From: Hippasteria phrygiana
Taxonomy: Eukaryota > Echinodermata > Asteroidea > Valvatida > Goniasteridae
Reading direction: 5' to 3'
Assembly (NCBI GenBank): GCA_037893225.1
Contig: JAZGUH010000121.1
Span: forward strand, 124,001-188,000
DNA length: 64,000 nucleotides
A program made the translations under genes and the position numbers. Numbering within the stretch: the first letter of the stretch is position 1; each line of letters begins with the position of its first letter. Positions 51,072 to 63,300 of the stretch are shown here, piece by piece. Below the pieces are notes generated by a model. That model worked only from the letters and a program-made list of their open reading frames with translations, made no database searches and was not told where the DNA came from.

Positions 51072-51510
51072 GAAATCTGATGTATGGAGCAGCATAGCCT
51101 TGCTCTAGTTTGAAAATACCAGCTCTATCTGGGCTCATGACATGTGAGATTCGCCATTTAAATGCCGAATCTCACATGTCATGAGCCTAAATGTTAGAGA
51201 TGGAATTTTCAAGCTATTTGTAGCAGCAGGGTTTTGCAATTTGCCCTTCACCCTGTTCACCGACATATTTATTTATTTTATTGTTTCAGGTCGGCTCAAA
51301 AAGTACCTCCTTCTTTGCGTTGTGTGATCGCCAACACCGAAGTACCCTACTACGCTAGGGGTTTTTGTGAGTATAACTAGTCTAGTGCTATAAAATGTAT
51401 GTACAGCAAAGATTTTTCTTGGGTGATATGAAAAGTAAAATCTTACCGATTTATGCCAGCAAACTTCGTATTCAAGTAAAATCTGATGCCTGAAAAGATT
51501 GTTTGGCTTG

Positions 51511-51897
51511 GGCGATTGTGTAGTGTAGGGCCCCTCTTTAGTTTCGATCAAATTTTTTCTCTTTTTTTTGGTGTAATTTTGAACAGTTTATTGCAGTAGA
51601 AAATGCAATTTTCTTACTTGCTTTATGGCAGTTGCCATGCGAATCAACGTGGTTTTGCATGTTTACTGTGCGTCACAGTGATCGCCATCTTTCATTTTCG
51701 CAATGCGTTTTGTCGTCTTTATCGTCGCTTTACCCGAAAATTTCCCTCAACAACTAAAACCCTGCCCTTCATCTACGGCATACCTGTTGGTTTGTAATGT
51801 CGCTAACTATAGGCCTAGTTTGGATATTCCAATAACTTAAAAGTGGATTTTTGTTCCCTAAGTTATAGGGAACAGGGCCCTACACTACACAATCACC
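51511..51897 (+). mobile_element. TIR element (GGCGATTGTGTAGTGTAGGG), short copy
   Basis: GGCGATTGTGTAGTGTAGGG and CCCTACACTACACAATCACC are inverted ends. It is homologous to 46646-47253 but lacks about 200 bp present there. Confidence 0.85.
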
Positions 51898-51912
51898 TTA
51901 AGTAGTACATTT

Positions 51913-52355
51913 GTGACCCGCTCCAGAAAAAGGTGATATAAGTCGCGCTATGCATTTACGTGTAATGGCCCTTTCAACGTTGAGAGGGTGAAACTTTTCT
52001 TCAAAATTCATTTTTTGTTTTTTGTCTTTAATGACATCTTAAATATCTAAAGTTTCAGGTTTGGTGCACAACAATGTTGATTTCAGTAAATAAAGTGAAA
52101 CAATAACATTTTTAGAGTGCATCGTTCCATTTCATTGTATTAGAACTAGCTATTTCAAAGCCTGTTTTCTCTGTTGTGCAATTTGAACTCCATAGAACTA
52201 ATTAATATGCAAAGACGCGATATCTCCAGAACGGAAAGGGCTTTGGAGCTCTATCCTGTACCAAATGAAAGCTTACATTGCGGGCTTTCCAAACATACAT
52301 ACAACTCATTTTTCATATTTTGCGACATAATACACCTTTTTGCAGAGCGGGTCAC
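51913..52355. mobile_element. TIR element (GTGACCCGCTC)
   Basis: GTGACCCGCTCCAGAAAAAGG at the left (20 bases quoted as GTGACCCGCTCCAGAAAAAG) is mirrored by CTTTTTGCAGAGCGGGTCAC at the right. CATTT/CATTTT flanks the ends. Confidence 0.7.
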
Positions 52356-52547
52356 ATTTTGAGTCACTGCATATAGGTTTAGGAAACAATTTATTATAAA
52401 ATGAAGTTATAAATTGAGTTGAAAATTTGCATATAAAATATATGCAAAATTTTAAAAGGTTAAAACTTTTACTGAATTTGTTAAATTTCATGTTTTTTTA
52501 CTTTGTTTCAGAGGCAACATTCTTCCAGCTGTTTTTGGAGTTGAATC

Positions 52548-52687
52548 ATGGTGTCTGCTGGTGTGGTTGCCTTGGCAACTGGTGCATCAATCGTGTCGGT
52601 GTGTCTGGCTGCTTTCATTGCTGTTGCTGTTTATCTGTACTATCAGCATTCTAAATACAGTCACATCCCTGGACCAATAAGAAGAAG
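52548..52687 (+). CDS. CYP46A1: CYP46A1-like exon 1 (membrane anchor)
   Basis: ATG at 52548 follows an acceptor TTTCAG/AGGCAAC at about 52510, so an upstream non-coding exon is likely. Encodes the anchor and HSKYSHIPGPIRR. Confidence 0.88.
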
Positions 52688-55600
52688 GTTTGTTTTTTTG
52701 GAAACCCAGTAGGGAGGAAAGTGTGACGGGACCGGTCTTTACTACGTCAAAAATAACTGAGAAGGGGGCGGGACCACTGTAAATCTCTTAAACCCGGATG
52801 ACGGCCATAGCCCCTGTTTGAAAAAGGCCGTATGGCCTGTAGTCATCTATTCCTGCACATTCCTGCACGTACTCAATCCATTCATTTTTCATCTGTGTTG
52901 TTCTTGAATGGGAGTGTAATGAATAGATGGAGTTTTTTTCAAGCAAAGCTTTTTTCAATCCTGGCATACCAGCACCCCATCAATAATGATAGCTGGACGC
53001 AAGAGGGTAATGGACCGAGCCGAAGATGAGGTCTATTCACATTGGCCATGACCCTCCAAGATTATTATTGACTGGTAAAGACCAGTTCACATGATAATCA
53101 CTCTTTTATCCTCATTCTAAATGTTTTCTTATTAGAAAAGCAAAGATCTTTTTTAAAAAGAACAAAATGCGAAACTTTTCCACCCCACTTTTTCTTCAAT
53201 ATCAGCCTTACATGTATGTCGTGTATGAGTATGTATATATACCGGCAATCGTGGACTAGGGACAAAAGGGTTAGGGCGTAGACAAAGGGTCCACGTTTAA
53301 CTGAACGTCCTCGATTGAAAATCGTGTACAAAAAATATGGGAGGCCTTCCGAAAAAGTTAAAGTACAAACAAAAGAGTGGCAATGGGGAGGTCCGTGATT
53401 GCCGGTATTTACACACTTGTGTGTGTGCGTGAAGGCGCTCCATGGCTTGCGTGTCACACACATACACACAAATGAAATACAGCATTTTATATGCGTGCAT
53501 TAGAATTAGAAGTATCCTCATTGAGTGATCCCCACAATGTCGCTTCCCAGGTTGTATCGTAAAATTGGGTGTGATCCCTGGTTATACGGCATTCTGGGTT
53601 TATGACTTCTGACTAGCGCCCACCCGAACAAAGATACTGACAATTTGGGAGACCGCCAACATAGGGCAAGATAGCTCAGTTGGTAGGGTGCCGGTACGGT
53701 TACCCGGAGGTCGCAGGTTCGAATCCCGCTCCTGCCAGTTTCTTTGTTCACTTTGAAAATATATTCAAATTTACCTAGTCAGTTTCCCTTGTGGATTGTT
53801 TGACGAAGTAAATATTGCTGGTAACCTTCATGATGAGGGTACCAGTTAAATTTATTGATAGAAAAAGGGAAAAGTTTTGTTCCATTGACTGTTGTGCAAG
53901 ATCAAGCCGTTTTTATCCCAAAAAAATGGCCTACTGTACATGCTCCATACAGTCGTTTATGTAATTCAGATTCATTCCTAAAAGTTTCAAGATGAATGAT
54001 CTTAAAGTTCACTATTTAAAAACAACAAAATGATATGTTGAATCCATGTTAAACCTAGCTTTAGGCTAACCTGTATTCAGCCAATCTGTTCTAATCAATA
54101 AATATATGTGTAGTATTAAATATCAAGAGGAATATACTAACCATCAACATATTTCTGCTTTGTGTGCAATTTCAGCACAAATTCTAAGGGTCAGCAGAGT
54201 TGGTTTTACATGCCTAACAATCATTGTGCTATTTCTTGTTATTTTGTGGGGCAAGTTTTTGTCGGATGCGAATCACTGGTTTTCAAAGCCGGCACTAGCT
54301 GTACTATGAAAGGGTATTGTAATATACGCTTGACACAACTGGTCGTGGTATAAAAATGAATGCGGAATATGAATACCCTTGACATTCGTTGCGTACTCTG
54401 TTCACAAAGCATGAATTCAGTGCGTATTTTGTCCACCTTTATTTGTCAAACTTAAAGGGGCAGTGAAACGTAGGCCCATTATTAACTGAAGCAGGAAAGA
54501 TTTTACATTATTACCCTCATCCAAATGGGTTATGAACAATCAACTCTCCTTGATAACAACCGCCTGAACATGTCACAACCTGTTAGTTCAAGATGTAGTA
54601 AAATTTTAAAAAATCAGAAAATTTCACATGTACGTGCATGTCTACAGTACATGTATGTCATTGACCATAGACTGTGTACACCAAAAACCACGTTAAACAC
54701 CTTCCATATTTTTCACAAACATTTCCCAACAAAAGTCTTCAACTAAAAGGTTGTGCCTTGTGTTTATACAATTTTGAACATGAGCGGATGGTTACGTTGT
54801 CAGATTGTGCTGTTCCTGATCCATTTAGTTTGGGCAATAAAGTAAAATTTTCCTTGCTAGAACCCTGCCAGACGCATCAGATTGCATATTTCGTCACATT
54901 GACTTGTGTATAAGAGAGTACAGAGTCTAGCAATATGGAGCTGTCAGCACATATGCACTGTGCTGCATCTGGCAGGGTTATGGTTAAAAAAGTGCCAAAA
55001 CAATATAGTAAACTTACGTGCAATAATTGCGTGTTCTTTTTTAATCTTGAGATAACAAAAGAAAAATATGAAAAGAAATATTGTCTTTGTCTTGCTGCAC
55101 TGTACAGACAATAATTATGCGATCCATTAATTAGCTCCTTAGCCGTAAAAGTTGACATATTGACTAATTAGAACAGTGCGTGCACACCTTTGCAGATGCA
55201 TGTGGGACGTCTGCAATCTGCGTGTTAGGACCATGGCCGCGGCTGTTAAAAAAAAGAACTCATCCCGAAAATATTTCAAGATTGAGTTCAGTTGTAAAAC
55301 TTACAGACATAATAATACATTGTATAGGGTTTTTCAGCTGTAAAAGAATTAAAATCCCAAAATCAACTTCTCACTGAAAAATTTTCATTTCTGCTTGTAT
55401 TCACAGAATGCTATAGTGCAACCTTTTTCTCATTTCATTGTGTTGGGTCACAAATGGTGTGGATCTATTCTAAAGACATAATGTGTGCAATTAAAGGGTT
55501 TTATTCAATAATATAGTGAGGTTTCGTTGGTTTATAGTGCATACAACAACGATTAGCTCTAAACGGTACGCGACAAACATTGGTTAAAAATGTTCGTTGA

Positions 55601-57289
55601 AATATATCCGTTTCTTACTTGCGTGTAGTGCGACCGCTATCCGTGTAAACAAGGCGATTACGTTTAGGATGAGCGAGGAATAAGCGCAAAAACTGATGAG
55701 GTCACGGGAACAAACGTAGTCGTCTCTCTAAACCTCTCTATTTACTCATCAAGAATGGGACCAACGAAGTAATGCACTGTGTTTACTACAGTTGTCAAGT
55801 GGGGACATGCGGAAATGTTAAAGATGATTTGACGTTATAGGGTGTACTCCAAGTTTTGTGTCTAGTGTAGACTAAACTTCTCTCGGCAATCAACATCATC
55901 TTTAACGGTTTCTTTAACAAAATGTACTTTGTATGTAGATGCTTCTTTTTAGGATTGTTTGTACTTCGTATAAAGGGACCTGAATGAAACCATTGTTTGA
56001 AATATGTAGTCTTTGTGTTGGAGGTAAAAATGGACATTATCCCAACTTGTATACTGAAATGCATGTCATGATACCACAGCGCATTGTTCCATCCCTGGCA
56101 GCACGAATTCAATGAGGTAAAAACGTATTATTTCATAGGTCCACTGGTTCACACACTGGGTGTAACTACATGTATATAACTTAACCTAAACTTGAACTCG
56201 GTGATGGTCTAACTCAGACTTGAGGTTTGGTGACTTGACTTGCATGTAAAGTCTGAATATTGTATCTTGTGTTATGCAGTTTTTTCCTTGGAAACATCCC
56301 AGACTTCAAGGAGTATGCGGCCGATGGTAAACTGACCGATGATGCATTCAAGGACTGGTGAGTCTGTGTTCTTTCAGCTGAAATTGTTACGTGTTAGAAA
56401 TATGATGCCCATTGCCCAAATTTGGAAAATTATGCAAAGTGGAAAATTATGCAAATCGGAAAATTGAATTAGCACAAAACATTTGCATTAAACATGATAA
56501 ATATAAACGTAAGCAACATTAGGAATAAACACTTGTTTAGCATCATGCCTTTTTCAAACGAAGCCCTTTTTTACTTTCAATTCCTGCCTTGCAGTATTTG
56601 TTAAGATAACTGCACCATTTTTTTCCAAGATGGCTTCCACTGACTGGAATTCACCAAATACTCGGCATAGCAACTGACTGGAAAGTCCTCTTTTCCTGTT
56701 GCATTTTTATGGAGCAAAGACCGTCAAAGCAGCAAGTTATTTTTGTTATTAAACTTAGACATAAAACTGATCTATTCAGATATTGATTGTTTTGTAGCGT
56801 GTCGCAAGATCAAACCTAATCTTGACTTTGATTTCACTTGAGAGTTGTGAGGGATTATTAGCAAGCTTACAGATTCTCTGACCCACCTTTGTCTGTATTT
56901 TACGGGAGACGTTGGGGTGTCACGGCGGTTCTGGCAGCCAAGCGAACCACTACAATGTGTTTGTGCAGTCAAGCGTATCATAAACATTAATCCAACAATG
57001 GATTGAAACTGCACAAACGGCGGCAAAAATGGCGTCATCCGGCCTGGTGGCACTTCTTCTTTTTTTTCGCCATATGGCGTTATCTGTAAGCAAGGGGTTA
57101 AACCCTCAAAAAGTTGAGAAAGGGGATGAATCTTTTTGCCCCTCTATTGTTTTCATGATAGTGCCACAGTGCTTTTTCTGATTTTGCACAGGTAATTATC
57201 AGTGTTGTAGGTCTCGAGACCGGTCTCGGTCTCGAGACCGGTCTCGAGACCAGTTTTTCCTGGTCTCGGTCTCGGTCTCGGTACCCTGT

Positions 57290-57322
<33 letters not shown>

Positions 57323-60300
57323 ACCCCGTGGTCTCGGTATTTTGCTGGTCTCGGTATCGAGACCACCAATATTTTATACAAACAGCACATGTGCAGAATC
57401 GATTACAGCACGCTCGACTCGACTCGACTCGACTCGAGATGTATAATTGTGCAGTATATGACAACTTCTTGTTTACAGAATCGATTACAGTACGTACGCT
57501 ATACTCGACTAAAGATTTATAAACGTGCAGTACATAACATGTTAAACCTCGTTTCTTTGCCGTGTACGCGTGCGCAAACGTACATGTTGCGCATTAGCTT
57601 CATGCTCTAATACACGAACTACGTGTACATGTATTACGATCAGCGGCGTGTACTCTATACCGCGTAAAGCCATCGCGGTCGTTTCTACAGCTGGACATTG
57701 TTTTTTCGAGTCAAGATGTCGATATACATGTAATGTAAACATGTAACTGGATAAATGGTCAGTTAACCGTGTAACCGCAGCCTTATTCTTGATGTCAATA
57801 AATTCTTGATGTCAATGTATACTCCTTTGCACATATAATGCATGTGGAAATTTGTGATCTTTTTGCATTCTTTTATTATGTAAATGACATACAAGGTCTC
57901 GAGGTCTCGGTCTCGGGCCATTAGGTCTCGGTCTCGGTCTTCCAGGTCTCGGTCTCGGACCATCAGGTCTCGGTCTTGGTCTCGGTCTTGGACTTCGGGT
58001 CTCGACTACAACACTGGTAATTATCATAGGTATCGTGATTTGCATACTTAATTTCATTATTTTGTTACTGTTCTGTCAGATCTGAGGGGTGGGGAGTGGA
58101 ATCCCCTCTCCCATCCCCACCTGTGAGTGACATCCCCCCCCCCCCCAAAAAAAAGTTAAATGAATGATAATTAACCCCTTGAAGCCGGTTATTTATAACG
58201 GGGTGCCGGGGCGGCCTGTGCAGCCAAGCAAAATGGACACAAGCGTAACATACACAATAATCCAACAATGGATTGAAAATGCAGAGAATGGCATGTGTAG
58301 ACATCATTTGGCCAGGTGGCAATTTTTTTTACGTGTATAGACGTCATCTGGCTTAGAAGGGTTAAAGACAAGCATTTTATGACTGTGATTGTTGTTTACA
58401 TTGATTCATGTGTAGACCACTCAACATTTAACCCCTTGACCTCCGGTATTACAGGTCGGGTTGTGCAGCCAAGCGAAACGGAAACAAGAGGCTTGTGCAG
58501 TCAAGCATAACGTACACAATACCGCAATAATGGATTGAAAATGCAGAGATTGGCACACATAGAGGTCAACCGGCCTGGTGGTAGTTTTCAAATCGCAGCA
58601 ACTCACATTAATCCTAACTCCCTACATCATGTTTTCCTCCATGAATCCTCCATCATCCTCTGATTTCAAAGTGTTAAAGCTGCATGTAACCTGAATCCTC
58701 CAAAATCCTCTTATGGGGACCATTGCATGAATCATGTTTTCGTAAACACCCTAGTAACCTCAATCCTCCGAAATCATCCAGCATCAGATTGGGGCTGATG
58801 ACCTGGGTCCTTCACTTTCCTCCAGAGACAAAATCCTGTTAGTCCCTCACCTGAAAAATCTCCTGATGCTTCAACTTCCAAAGACCCCCAATCTTCCAAA
58901 TTCCTCCATTTGGCAAAGAGGATTTTGGACTATTTGGGAAGGTTAGGGTTAAGAAATTAGTAAGTGCGTAAGAGTTTACTGCTAGTGTTATTGATTTGTA
59001 CCTTTCACATTTCTGTACTTGATCTACTTTCCACTGCTTCTTGACTTTGTGTATAGGGGAGATGAACATGGACCAGTTTGCATCGTTTGGTTTTTGCATA
59101 GATGCATCGTGTATTTCTTCGACACTCAGGCCGTTAAGGTATGTATGGCACATGACTAGTTCCTTCCCTCAAGTTAGACCTGTAGCGAATATGGATACGA
59201 CACTTTTGATTGGACCTCGTGTACACAAGTGCAGTAATAATGTTCCATCTTTGACAGCTGAATGCTGTTTTCATTCAAGAGTGTTTTGGCAAGTTTCTGT
59301 AGAGGTTGAGAACATCACAATGCATTATGGGATGTATCAATTTGAAAACCCTATTCCAGTTCGGTATTTTGAACTGCACATGTGCACAATGACATTTTAT
59401 CCCGAATGACCGGCGTGACCTAACGCGCGCGTGTGAATGCAAAAGGTGGTCATACAAAGCGCACGTGTTAAATTCAATCAGAATGGGCGTTTGCGTAACA
59501 CGGCGTGACATTATGTCAGCAATTTTATCCCGAATAACCTTTGACCTTTGAGATACCGAACTGGCTTATTAGCATAAACCTGGGTGAAATCCTCTGCATT
59601 TATGTTAAACTAGTACCCACTGGAGGGACGATGGAGGGACTGCACACCAGTCAAATATGGCATTTGATGCTGCTGCTTTCATCCTCAGTGGTCTGATGAT
59701 ATTTCATATGGAACTAAATGTTCCATTCTAGCCTAGATATCCTGAACCGTGAACAAATCTCATTGGTTGGGTTCAGGGTTGTGGTGAGCAATTTATTTTT
59801 TGTTTTACTAGCTAAAGATGACACAGCCAGAAGTCACTTATTAGTCTCTTAGTTGTCAATAAAGTACTAAATCTTTCTTATATCAATTTGATATTCTGAT
59901 TTCTATTATAAACCTGGTTTACTTTTTTGGGTGGCCAGGACATCCTTGTCTTTGAGAGTCATGTCTACCAAAAAGGCTGGACCTATGATAGCCTTGCTAC
60001 CATCTATGGAGCTCGATTCCTGGGTCGGGGCCTCTTGACTGAAAGGAATCATGATTTGTGGCTCAAGAGGCGGGAAATTTTCAACCCGGCATTTAGTCGA
60101 AGGTGAGCAATGCCAAAATGTTGTGAATGTAATCCAGTTTGCACCAGCAATAAAATTCCTGTTACTACATGAGTCTCTTTGTGGCTTTTTTTTATGAGCA
60201 CAGCTATCTAAAGACTTGCATCAGTCAGTTCAACACCAGCTCTGACTTACTTGTGGGTTACCTGAAGACCAAGGCTGACGGCAAGACAGCTTTCCCTCTA

Positions 60301-63300
60301 CTGGCTGAACTGAACAAGGCTACCATTGACATCATCGCCAAGGTTAAAAAGATAATACATACATGTATATATTTTTAATATTCATAAATGCCTCGGACAG
60401 TTTCACTATTCCTATTGGTCGAAAGCCTGTCATGTGGGTGTGTTTAAACTTTTGTTTAAACACGGCTGGAATTTGTTTAAACTTAGTGCGTCAAAATCGG
60501 TTGTTCTCAGCCGATACGCAATGGAGAAAGCATTGTACGTGCGCTCACAAAATCTAATGAAGTTCACATGTTAGACAAAGCTAATGCACACGCACATGAC
60601 GGGAAAGCCGTGGAGCACCTTCACGCGTACATAAGGCTGATATGCACGCTTACATTTTGTACTGTGCAAATTGAAGAAAAAGTGGGGTGAAAAATCTTCG
60701 CATTTTGTCCTTTTTACAGGAGGTCTTAGCTTTGCTCAAAAGGAGGCATTTATGAATGGGGATAAAAGTGTGATGAACCGATCTTTACTAGTCAATAATA
60801 ACCTTGGAGGATCGTGGCCACTATTAATAGACCTCGTCTTCAGCTCGGTCCATTAACAGTGGCCACGCCCCTCCTCGGTTATTATTGACATGGTAAAGAC
60901 CGGTTTATCACACTTTTATCCCCATTTTAAAACGATTTCCACCATGACACAGACAGCTGTAAACACCCAAATGGGTCTGCTGGATAAATCCAAGAAAAGG
61001 TCCTCTTCCAGTCCCATACATAATGCACCATGTTTTCTTTTATTACATAATCATCCCAAGGACTTCAATTCTTGTGGGTATTCTCCTTGCAGATGCCCGA
61101 CATTAGAATAAGAAACACTGAAATCTTTATTGTTTTAAGAGGGTTACTGAATGTCCCAAATTTAATGCTAACTTGGACTTGCCCAACCAACAATTTTGGA
61201 ATAAATCTTAAATCCATTTTTGTATTGATAATGAGCAGCTAGAACCCCATTTCAGTTGAGTGTTGTAGTTTCCAACCGAACTGTGAAGGCCTTCCGTGAA
61301 GACCTTCCTCTGATTTCTGTGGCTTGGCCTTCACACACACATGCATGTTTCATAGCCGTGAGTGCGTCCTTTCTACAGTGTCCCACTGAAATGAGCAGGA
61401 AGTTGCACTGTTGTATTCCGAGTTAAAATTCAGAAATAAGAATTTTTCAGTGGAAAGTCGATTTTGTGATTTTATAATTTTTTTACATCTGAAAACCCTG
61501 TATATTATATCTGTTTTACAACCGAATTCAATCTTGAAATGTTATTTTTGGGAATTGATTTTTTTTTGCACTGAGAGGATAATCTACACAGTTCACAGAC
61601 TTTGAGCTCTGTTTTCTCAAAACAAGTAGCCATGACTCTCACATCTTCAAAAGGTTATAGTGTTGGGTAGAAGTATTAGCTGCAACAGCATGCAGTGCAT
61701 CACATTAAATCTAATAACTTGTGCTAGCAGGAAATACCTTTTTCAAATTTTACTACTTTTCACCCGTTTCATGGTGCCAGATCACGTATATGAAATGGCC
61801 ATTAACGGTAACTGCTAAACAATTATATTCATCTCTTGTCAAGAAAATTAGTTGTCTCAGAAGAATTTCCCCTAATTTAACCCTAACCCTGCCAGACGCA
61901 GCACACAAGTCAATGTGACAAAGTATGCAATCTGATGCGTCTGGCAGGGTTTCTAGCAAAAATACCCTGGAGGGTTAGGGTTAGGGTTAAACTCTAAATG
62001 CAAAGTGAATTTTGTGTTTCTGTCTTGTTTAAGGTTGCATTTGGTTCAGATTTTCACCAGTTTGACCCGGACAGGGTAACTTCGTTTAATGAGGAATTCG
62101 ACACGGCACTAAATGGGATGAGAATACAGTTTGAGCAGCCGTGGAATAAGGTAGGCACGCTCGATCCCAACTTGATCCCAACACCTGTTGTCAATTCATC
62201 AAAGAGCTGATGTACAGATGAATAATCAAAACCCCATACAAGTAGAGCACATTTGAGCATTTCATATTGTATAGGTGCGGTATCGATTGCGGTACCGCTG
62301 TTTTTCTTTGCGGCACCGCATTTCGTACCTCAAACCTAGAGCAAGTTCGGTTGGGCGACTAGAGTGACTAGACTTTAACCATTAGTCAATCTAGATGTCA
62401 CGCGAACGCTGCGTGGTTTGACTAGCTAGTCCAACTGGATCAACCTAGCTCCGGACCATGGTTTCTCTAGTCACTCGCGAGTTACGTCACGGTTTCAAGA
62501 TGGAGGATAGCCTAACTGGGCAAGTTTTGCAAACGTTTACGATAAATTGTTGATTTTGTCCAATGATAATAACTCTTTGCAATAAGATAATGAATTATTT
62601 ATTGCACTAAAGTTAAGTAGAGAAAATAATAGAAATATATAGCCAATAAAAATGACGTGCCAACATTTGCTTCGTGAACAACTAGCAGACGACATTCTTT
62701 GCAGTTTGTCGTTGCTGCACACTAACTAGATTTGACGTAGTCGATCGACTAGATGCGTTCGAGTGAAAAACAGACCACGCATGCGTTTTTTAAATAGAAA
62801 ATTGACAAAAGGGACTAGGTCAACAGCACCCGAACTTGCTCCTAGCTGATGAATGGGAAGCTAGCCTGCATGAATAACTGAATAATCATGAGGTCAAAAC
62901 TGGAGCTTGGAGCTCATTAAAGCCCAGCCGGATTGTCAAAGATTTCCAATTTGCAACTGTCATTAAATGCTGAATAGGCAGTACTACAATTTATACCACT
63001 TTCAGACAATATAAAAATGATCCCTTAATCTATTCAGCACTCACGCATGCAACTTTTCCTCGGATAAACTAATTCCTCATATTTCACTTCACGCTTTAAT
63101 ATGCCATTGAAAATTGAAAAACACTGTACAAAGTCTTTTAAAGATTGGAATTTCATCCTTTTTTGTTAATTCCAAGTTGCACGCCTGAAAATCAAGTAAT
63201 CGGGTTCTCAAATCTTTCAGTACATGTGGAGGTTCGTGGCATAGTGGTCTAGTGAATTGCACTAAAAAATCTGCGGGATTATTACAGATTGTGGGTTTGA

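Noticed and set aside
53665..53737. Functional tRNA-Thr gene
   Set aside because: Mismatches in three stems and no U33 in the anticodon loop; promoter boxes alone fit a SINE head.
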